A DNA stretch of 64,000 bases from Apium graveolens (lineage: Eukaryota > Streptophyta > Magnoliopsida > Apiales > Apiaceae), in contig NC_133650.1 of assembly GCF_009905375.1 (NCBI RefSeq), positions 141,229,135 through 141,293,134 on the forward strand, given 5' to 3'. Shown here piece after piece: positions 56,833-64,000 of the stretch (positions within the stretch are counted from its first letter, which is position 1; each line of letters starts with the position of its first letter). Position numbers and translations under genes: made by a program. The notes under the pieces were generated by a model. That model saw only the letters and a program-made list of their open reading frames with translations. It ran no database searches and was not told the DNA's origin.

Positions 56833-58267
56833 ATCTACCCTCCTTATAAGGATTCCATCCTCGAAATTAGCAGAAAAAACACTAAGGATCTTCTAGAAAA
56901 CTTCACAATCTTGCATACATAACTTTTCTCAAAATTTCAAATAACACCGAAATTCATTATAACACCGTTATCACGGAAACTTCACTCTGCACCATTGTTT
57001 CATCCACATCTTTTGACCAATTTCTCAATGAAATCACTTTTACTGATTGCGAGAAAGAAGAATAGAGAGGAAGTTGGAGAGAAAGAAAAAGAAAAAGAGA
57101 GATAAATGGAGAGAAATAAAGAAACAGACTGACTTGGTTGTACGCCAGTGATATTTTAATCGCATTATAATCCACTATTGCTATTGGTAATCCTATCACA
57201 TAGCCTTGCTTTGACTTGACCAAGATAACCCAGCCCAACTTGATTGGCATACCTTCGAATATTTGAGATGATAAAATCATGGAATTCTAAAGAGAAAAGA
57301 ATTTCATATCATAACGGGTGTCCTACCATTGTGGTTACCAACATCTGAATTTTTTTGAGAAAGTATTGTTGAAATGAAAAAATAACTGAGAGATCAATAT
57401 GATCAAACGAACTTGGTATTGCGTGCTCAAATTAAGACACTCCTAAAGGTTTGTAACCTTGTTGTAGTCACAATACACACAAGTGATGGCATCCCATCCA
57501 ACTCCTATCACACAGACAGGTATACCATGTGTCCCCTATAGTTAGGGTTGTTCATCTCAGTCAGAATAAAAGGAATTCAAAATTAAATGAATAATAAAGG
57601 GTTTCTGATAAATGACTTGTTAATGTAATCTTTGGATCAAAACTGAAAAGGTTTCAAAGCTAATATTTCTGGTGAAAAATGAAATCCAGAAAATAAGATT
57701 CTGGCACAAAATGGCCATGTGGTGTCATATCATCAATAAAACTATCCAGCGTATAAGAAAGGTGGAAATTTCAATATTGCAACTAGAAAAATCTATCAAA
57801 ACCTGAAAAATAGGCTTCATGACAGCCTCTGACACATTACGTGATTGAAAACGGATGTTCGGAAATATATCCTCTAACAGGTACCTCTTTTGAGAGATGT
57901 CAAAAGAAGTTACAGAAAGAGAAGGTATTGCCAAGGTCTTAATACTTATCTTCTATTTAAGCTCTTCTGTTGACTCGCCATTCGATTCTAGACGCTTCTT
58001 CACATTCCAAGGATATCGATAATTTTCATCGTCGTCGAATCGTAGTATCCTCGGAAGATTCCACAATAGAAGTTTGCAACTACCATGAGTTTTGTTCAGC
58101 TTAACACAACCATCTTAAACGAATGCGTCTATCTTATCTTACTCGTTGGTACTATATCCAATAGTCCAACAGGAACTCGACTTGAGCTCAAGTGTCCTCA
58201 CATAGCTATACACACTCCCACACACTCTCATTTCTAGTTTACTATAACCTCACCTCTGATACCAACT
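56833..58267 (-). other. Internal region of element 4
   Basis: The right-most bases at the LTR (minus: AATCCTTATAAGGAGGGTAG) are the polypurine tract. Two minus frames (57280-56957, 107 codons, and 57934-57725, 69 codons) match nothing I know and are not supported. The conserved internal segment lies at 57488-57530 (minus: CTGTCTGTGTGATAGGAG, then GGGATGCCA). Confidence 0.6.
58253..58264 (-). promoter_or_regulatory. Primer-binding site, element 4
   Basis: The minus strand reads TGGTATCAGAGG, the initiator-Met type with one difference in the last base, three bases from the LTR. Confidence 0.85.
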
Positions 58268-59378
58268 TGTAACGCCCTCAAATCCGTGGTCAAAGGATTT
58301 TGCTGTCACAATGAAATCTTAATCCAAAATAACATGTTTAATCAATAAATAAATGCCAGCAGAAGATATTTAGCATCTATGACCCCAATTAATCCAAGAT
58401 CTTTTAAGGTTACAGTTCTAGAAACAAGAATTCCAAATTCCATAAATAAATTTTTCACTTTCTTTTCAAACTCTTTTCAATAATTCCCAAACTCAAACTT
58501 AACCCACTAGTATAACTTTGAAAAGAAGTATACTAGACCAATGATTCAATACATAACTAATACATATATAAGTACAACTTTATACAATAGAACTTACACT
58601 AGTCCGCAAACCCTGGACCAACCACCTTCCAAAAGCTTCTTCTTTGCTTTCTCAAATTACACGGTTAAACAGCGCAAGCTAATCCTCACTGGAAGGTTAA
58701 ATTTAAAAACGGGCAAGTATGAGCGAAAGAAATGCTCAGCAAGTTCAGTATAACATAAATATGGTCCTTTTGATATAAAAATTGACATCTGTAATAGAGC
58801 GGAACATTTAAAATCATAATTGCTGAATCAGAAAATTTAGTAACGAATCGGATAATTGTTTCTTAATTGTATTCAAAACATTTTTGATATTTTTTAGCGA
58901 AATGCTTTAGCAATACTTTCAATTTTGATGAGAATAAAACTCTTAAAACAGTGTTTACAGAAATATCGTAAACAACAATAAAAAAGAACAAGTGATTATG
59001 GACTGAATCATAAACTTTATTCAAAACTCAACTCTTGAAATCAATACTCATTTTGATGTCATATCAAATTAGATATCAATATGAACTTTGATGCTCACAA
59101 CATCCTATACTGAAGTCAACATCAATCGTCTCTATTAATACCACTTTTGATATTTAACAACATATTAAGTATCAATAAAAATCAGAAACTGAATCAAAGC
59201 TGCATTTCACCTTTTATTCAAAACCAAAATATTTGATAAATCATTTATTATATGATTATCAAAAGCAATATAATAATTTAGATTGGAATCCTCGAACGAC
59301 GGTGTGTTGCCATCGGTGATCAGTCGCGGAGCAACACCGGTATGCCGAAGTATATCCATCTAAACAAAGGGTACCCAA
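58268..59378 (-). repeat. 5' LTR of element 4, truncated
   Basis: This matches 52368-53471. At GTACCCAA the match to the other LTR stops and element 5 begins. The remaining ~3.35 kb should lie right of the window if element 5 is a simple insertion. The frame 58541-58753 is not a gene. Confidence 0.85.
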
Positions 59379-62300
59379 TATAACGACTCATATACTTTTA
59401 TATTTAATTAAAGTGTAATTATGGAATTATTAAATGAATAATGTATGTGTCTAGCTTATGTCAGCTATGTGTTGTTTTACTTTTTTCTATGTGTGTGAAT
59501 TATGGTGTCTAGGGTGGTTCGTGTAATTAATTAGGGACTTGTATTAAATTGTTTTCACTTTTAAAAGTGGATTTAATACAAGTTTATTTGTGTAAATATG
59601 TGGATTGTCTCTAAAATTGTTTTTATGACTTTATAATTACAATAATTATTTTTGGGACTTTATAAAAGTTAGAAATCAATATTTCATCAATTACTTAATC
59701 TTGTATGATTTTCTGAGTGCATTTATTTGTAAAATCCGTATTTAATTCTAGAATTCTTCAAAAATTATGAAATTCATATTTATTGAAGTTGGGAATATTC
59801 CGAGAATTTTAAAATTATTTTGGAAATTTTCGGGATTCGTTTCACCCGCGCGTCGTTTCATTATTTGTTAGAAAGCGGGTATAAATTGCATTTCAGAAAT
59901 TATCTTAAAATTTCAAAAATTATGTTTTTATAAATTTCGGGATATTTATAACATTTTAAGACTATTTTCGTGATTTTATGAGTTTGTTTTATATGCAACT
60001 CGGTTCGTTAATTGATAAATGCGGGTATGATGTGCGATTCAAAAATGGTTTAAAATTTATGAAACTTTTATTTTATTAGTATTTTAATATTCTGAGATAT
60101 TTAAAATTAGTTTGGCAATTTTTCGGGTTATTTTTACCCGCAAGTTTATTCGTTAAAAATAAATTGCAGGACAAAACCAGGTTGCAGAAAGTTCATATTT
60201 ATCCTTATTTCTACGTGTCTGTTTCTCAGAAATTTTAATTGATATGTGTCAACCCTTCTGCACATTTTTTATGCGTGGCAGATTTTTAGTATAATAATAA
60301 AACCATCTTTCTCTTTATCCTCTTGTCTTTCTCCCTATTTCATCTCCTCTCTCCCTTGTTCCCGGAGCTCCGCTGCGGTTCTGATTTCCGGTTAGCCAGT
60401 TATGCCATTATTTGCTTCCAGATTGATTGTTATACATATATATACACGTGTGTGTATGTGTATTGTGCTTGATTTCTGTGTTGCGATTTTGGTTGTTCCT
60501 TGTTTTCGGTTGTCCGAATTGGGTGTTGTTCTGTGATGTTTTATGGTTCTGAGTTGCCCCTTCTCGGTTGGTGGCTCTGATGTATAGTATATACATATCT
60601 TTATATCTGTGTATCTACGGATCCTCTGTGTGTGCCTTTTTCTATTTTGTTTTCCGGTCGGGTGTGGTACTTTCCAGTCACTTGTTCCGTTCTATAGTGC
60701 ACGCGCGTGCGTGTGCTTAATTGAAACTGATTGTTTTTATTTTATTTTATTTCTGAAATTTTGGATGAAATTAAGTGATATGTCGATACAGTTAATTTAA
60801 TCTATTAATCGGTAGAATCCGTAAGGAAGCCCGAAATTTATCGGGTACCAACATATTTTACCGCCGTCGGCGATGAGCCTCGGCAAGCCGACGGTGGACA
60901 GTGATGATTTTAATCCGAGTCCTATCTTTATAAAATAAATAAACTTAATTCGTAAAGTTATTTTCAAAATGAAAATATTTATTTAGAATGTAACAGTTGT
61001 ATCGAGGATTGAAATGCATAACTGGATTATTTGCTTGGTTGTGATTCTGGATTATTGTGATTGTTGTGTATTGACGTTGAGCTGTTCGACGGGTAGACCA
61101 ATAAACAGAGGAGGTGCTGCCCGAATTTTTGGAAATTGAATTCGAAAATTCGGGACATATCCTGTAATTATCGGAACGTCGAGCGAGTATATATAAGTAT
61201 ATACATATATTTTATGCGAAACCTGATTGCATGTAGTGGTAAATTGTTTTTCCAAAACCAATAACCCTAATTTCGTAAAATGACGAGTATACATATTTTT
61301 TTTGAAAACGAATACGAACTGATTTTCGAGATTGTGAACCTTAATTGTTTGCGTGTGTTATTATAATATACATAAGTACGAGTCCGGTTTGAATATCATT
61401 GGATAGAATTGGTATCGAGGATATGTCAAGCATACCTAGACGCCTAACGTAGGGTATTTCGACTCTGTAGGTTCTAGTTGAAGGACTCTAGAAGTGAAGT
61501 TGAACTAAAGATAACTAGTGATCAGTCGACAAGCGTAGCGAGGTTCCAAGCGAAGGACCTGAATGTTGAAGTTGGATCCAGGATAGTCTGATAGCAAGGC
61601 GATAAAGCCGAGTGTCCAAGTTAGACCAAGGTCGATTGGTAGTAGTGGTAAAGCTCTGCAAGGCAAGTACCCCTGACCATTCTTTTATGGTTCAGTACGT
61701 ATGAATAGCTAAATGTTTTATTCTCGTAATGAAACAGAAACGTTTTAAGTTACGTATCCCATGTACTTGAAAATGTTGTTTAAAATTATATTTTGGGGAA
61801 AAGTAACTTCTGAAAATACCTATCTCTAAACGTGATTAAAATGAAAAGAGGATTTGATAGTGTGCTATGACAGAATTGATTTTAATAAGAGATAGGTAAA
61901 AGTGTTTTGAAAACTGGATAAAACGATCAGATATGGGATACGTTGGGGCCAGAGTAGGCCTATTGAGGTGGCGTAAGAGGCTAAGTCGGTTGCGCGTACT
62001 ATATAACCGATTATTCCTGAAGGTCAGAGGCCTAGCTAGTCTCTGAGTTCCGGAACAGGTAAATGGAATGGCAGTTAGAGTTGTCTGGTGTTGATAGCCT
62101 GATCAGCTGTCTTCACATATCCACTACATATCTGATTAGGGTTTTGTGGTTCCCGTAAGGGAACAAGTGGTTTATATAGTGGATTTGGAAATGAAGATAG
62201 CATGCTAAGATTAAACTCTGGTATTTATACACAGCACACTACTGATGATATTGTTTTACAGAGCATGCTAGTTTTGAATATCCAATTTACGTATGTTTTT

Positions 62301-62727
62301 AGTTGATGTGCAGCAAATTATAAATTTTGTTCCTATAACTATTTTATTTTAAATCATTTACTTGTTATTCATATAATGGTACTGCTGAGCAACTGGTTGC
62401 TCACCCTTGCAGAATGTTTTATATATGTATTGCAGATGCTTATGAGATTCTTCCGGGATAACCAGGGCAGAGTTCCAGTTCCTTTCGCGTCAGACTCCTC
62501 TGAGGTGGTTGTGTTGGACCAAGGGTGGTCCGTTGAGTTGCTATTTTAAGTTAGCTGTGTCATAATGATTATTGTAAGTTGGTTTGTATTAGTTGTAACC
62601 TAAATCTTACTTAAACCTGGCAAAGATATTTGTAAAAGGGTCGTAGTTGTATTCTATTATTGAATTGTTTATCTTATGGTTGTTTTTTATGACGTCAAAT
62701 CCTGACCCCGGGGTTGAGGCCGTCACA
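59379..62727 (+). repeat. 5' LTR of element 5 (about 3.35 kb)
   Basis: It ends GGGTTGAGGCCGTCACA. A probable core promoter is TATAATAATAAAA at 60289-60301, followed by a long CT-rich leader (60307-60360). A GC-rich hairpin lies at 60861-60897. The perfect palindrome TGAGCAACTGGTTGCTCA (62388-62405) is followed by CCCTTGC. No gene is present; frames such as 60609-60800 and 61052-61294 (minus) are unsupported. Confidence 0.8.
60861..60897 (+). other. GC-rich hairpin in the LTR of element 5
   Basis: CCGTCGGC (60864-60871) pairs with GCCGACGG (60887-60894), extendable by three pairs with one mismatch, around GATGAGCCTCGGCAA. It is comparable to the hairpin of element 4. Confidence 0.7.
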
Positions 62728-62729
62728 GT

Positions 62730-62741
62730 TGGTATCAGAGC
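62730..62741 (+). promoter_or_regulatory. Primer-binding site, element 5
   Basis: TGGTATCAGAGC lies two bases after the LTR end and is complementary to the initiator tRNA-Met 3' end. Confidence 0.92.
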
Positions 62742-64000
62742 TACAGGTTTGAGTCTCTGATTTAGGTTAGGAGTAGAGTCAAAAGAGTGCGGGAAGGTTT
62801 ATATATAGATGTGAGTCAGTAACTCAATCAGAGGAGCGAGTATAAGAGTTTAGTCAAGGGTTTCGGAGACGTAACCCTGACGTTTATTGAGGATTGGCTG
62901 GAACTGCCCTAATTTAGAATATGTTTCCTTCGTTTATATGTCATTGATAATATTTGATAGAGGTTCCTAGTTTTTCTCTTGAGAAAACGAGTTTGATTGC
63001 GAGAGTTCAGTGTTGGAGCAGACCCTTGATGTGTCAGCTAAGGGGGCACCAGCGTTGTTCCCATATATCGCATTTCCTATGTCAAGGAATGTTACTGGAC
63101 TGATTGTGTGACCTTGGTGAGTTCGGATAGCGTGATAATAGCCGGTGGCTGCTATGCCAACCAAGTTTCGTGAATTATGTGGATCAGAACTGTGGTTTGT
63201 ATCTTTGAACCCTTATACTTCTTTCTTGAGACGTATTTTGTTTCCAGAATAACTGTTTCCTATTCCATAATTTGCTTATCTTTCCTGTGAGAAAGTTGTG
63301 AACCCGAAGTAAGCTACTTAGGGTTCTGTTGATCTCATTATAAATCAGATTCACCCCTTCCTATTTGTGAATTTTCTTTTCAACATTGTTTCTTCTCTCG
63401 GAAGTTCTATCGGTTGGTTGGGGGCAAAAAATGCATACGAGTTGACCATTTATCTGTGTGGCAAAAGGGTCTGGTGGGACGCCACCGAGTTATGTGTTGT
63501 GACTGTGCGGTACTAAGACTGGCCATCTTATGTACTTGTATGGTTGCTCTCAGTCATACCTATATCTTCCCCACTATTCTATTGATTCCTTGACTTTGAA
63601 ATTTCATTTGAATCCCGAGGCAGTGAATTGTCGGTAGCTTTTGTAATTAGACAGTCCTGGTCATTGAAAGTAATTGAGAGTTGACCGTCTGGAGGAAATA
63701 GAAGATTTACACCGGATTGCTAGCTATCTCAGAAACGATGATAGTAGAGAGGATTCATGATTCGATATTGTAGGTTGCGGATTTAAAAAAGTTAACCCTG
63801 TGAAAGATAGGTTAATGGTAGGAGATAAGAAGTCGCCTTGGGAAGGAAAGGTAATTCACTGATTGATAAATCACTTGAGGGTGATAAGAAATCCTCCCTG
63901 GAGAAAAGGTGGTTGATATAGCCAGATAAGTCTCGTAGTATATCCGATTGGTGTTAACGTGATAATTAAGTAGGGGCGGAAAGTTGTTCGGTTGCTGTTG
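62742..64000 (+). other. Start of the internal domain of element 5, degenerate
   Basis: No gag domain is readable in the first 1.26 kb; stops are frequent in all frames. The conserved internal segment lies at 63441-63490 (TTTATCTGTGTGGCAAAAGG, then GGTGGGACGCCA), followed by GACTGGCCATCTTATGTAC (63519-63537), both as in element 2. Confidence 0.55.

Larger units (their letters stand above)
52368..59378 (-). mobile_element. Element 4: non-autonomous LTR retrotransposon with ~4.5-kb LTRs and a 1.4-kb internal region (LARD-like)
   Basis: On the minus strand the order is 5' LTR (cut by element 5 at 59379), PBS, internal region 58267-56833, PPT and 3' LTR 56832-52368. LTR ends are TGTAATATCCCG and GG(T/C)(G/T)TTACA. 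No gag or pol is recognisable in the internal region. Large LTRs around a short non-coding middle match the LARD type. The LTR has motifs in common with element 5. Confidence 0.85.
59379..64000 (+). mobile_element. Element 5: long-LTR retrotransposon inserted in the 5' LTR of element 4, continues past the window
   Basis: The LTR runs 59379-62727, followed by an initiator-Met PBS and a degenerate internal domain. The left end reads TATAACGACTC where TG would be expected, so the first bases may be mutated. The left TSD candidate is cccaa (59374-59378). The right half lies outside the window. Confidence 0.8.

Noticed and set aside
1..64000. tRNA genes, rRNA, CRISPR arrays, organellar DNA and host protein genes.
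   Set aside because: None found. The initiator-Met-like words are primer-binding sites of 12 bases next to LTRs, not tRNA genes.

Overview
This window looks like plant nuclear DNA from a large, repeat-rich eudicot genome. Every kilobase I can assign belongs to LTR retrotransposons, and no host gene, tRNA, rRNA or organellar segment was found. The evidence is primer-binding sites matching the 3' end of plant initiator tRNA-Met, Ty1/copia and Ty3/gypsy polyprotein domains, 5-bp target-site duplications (TSDs) and very long LTRs. The coiled-coil extra gene of the oldest element resembles ones I associate with Apiaceae genomes, but the family assignment is only a guess.

The layout is a Russian doll. 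(a) The oldest layer is a decayed SIRE/Maximus-like copia element: pol remains at 3-1929, an env-like extra gene at 3065-5115, a 60-bp piece at 26030-26089, and the 3' end with LTR at 50694-52265. (b) Two gypsy chromovirus-type elements with ~4-kb LTRs sit inside that extra gene in opposite orientations. Element 1 is on the minus strand (5116-26029, TSD ttacc) and element 2 on the plus strand (26090-50693, TSD aagac). Their 5' LTRs lie back to back, 60 bp apart. (c) A defective copia element (18496-25791, TSD acctt) sits in the 5' LTR of element 1. (d) A young Tat-lineage gypsy element (31002-41928, TSD agagc, LTRs identical by eye) sits in the internal domain of element 2. (e) To the right, element 4 (52368-59378, minus) has 4.5-kb LTRs around a 1.4-kb internal region without recognisable coding. 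Element 5 (59379-64000+, plus) begins inside the 5' LTR of element 4 and runs off the window.

Only the Tat element has near-intact genes. It carries gag-protease, then pol (reverse transcriptase, a decayed RNase H, a second RNase H with intact active site, and integrase), broken by two single-base deletions. Downstream, on the opposite strand, lies a 580-residue gene with two clear introns and its own TATA box. Elements 1 and 2 are non-autonomous by sequence: both carry the same reordered, stop-ridden internal domain, with an RNase H block placed ahead of the gag core. That domain must therefore have been copied after it was scrambled.

The points most worth following are the spliced antisense gene of the Tat element, the shared scrambled domain of elements 1 and 2, the four-unit 25-bp hairpin array in the leader of the nested copia, and a conserved segment found in the internal regions of all the long-LTR elements.
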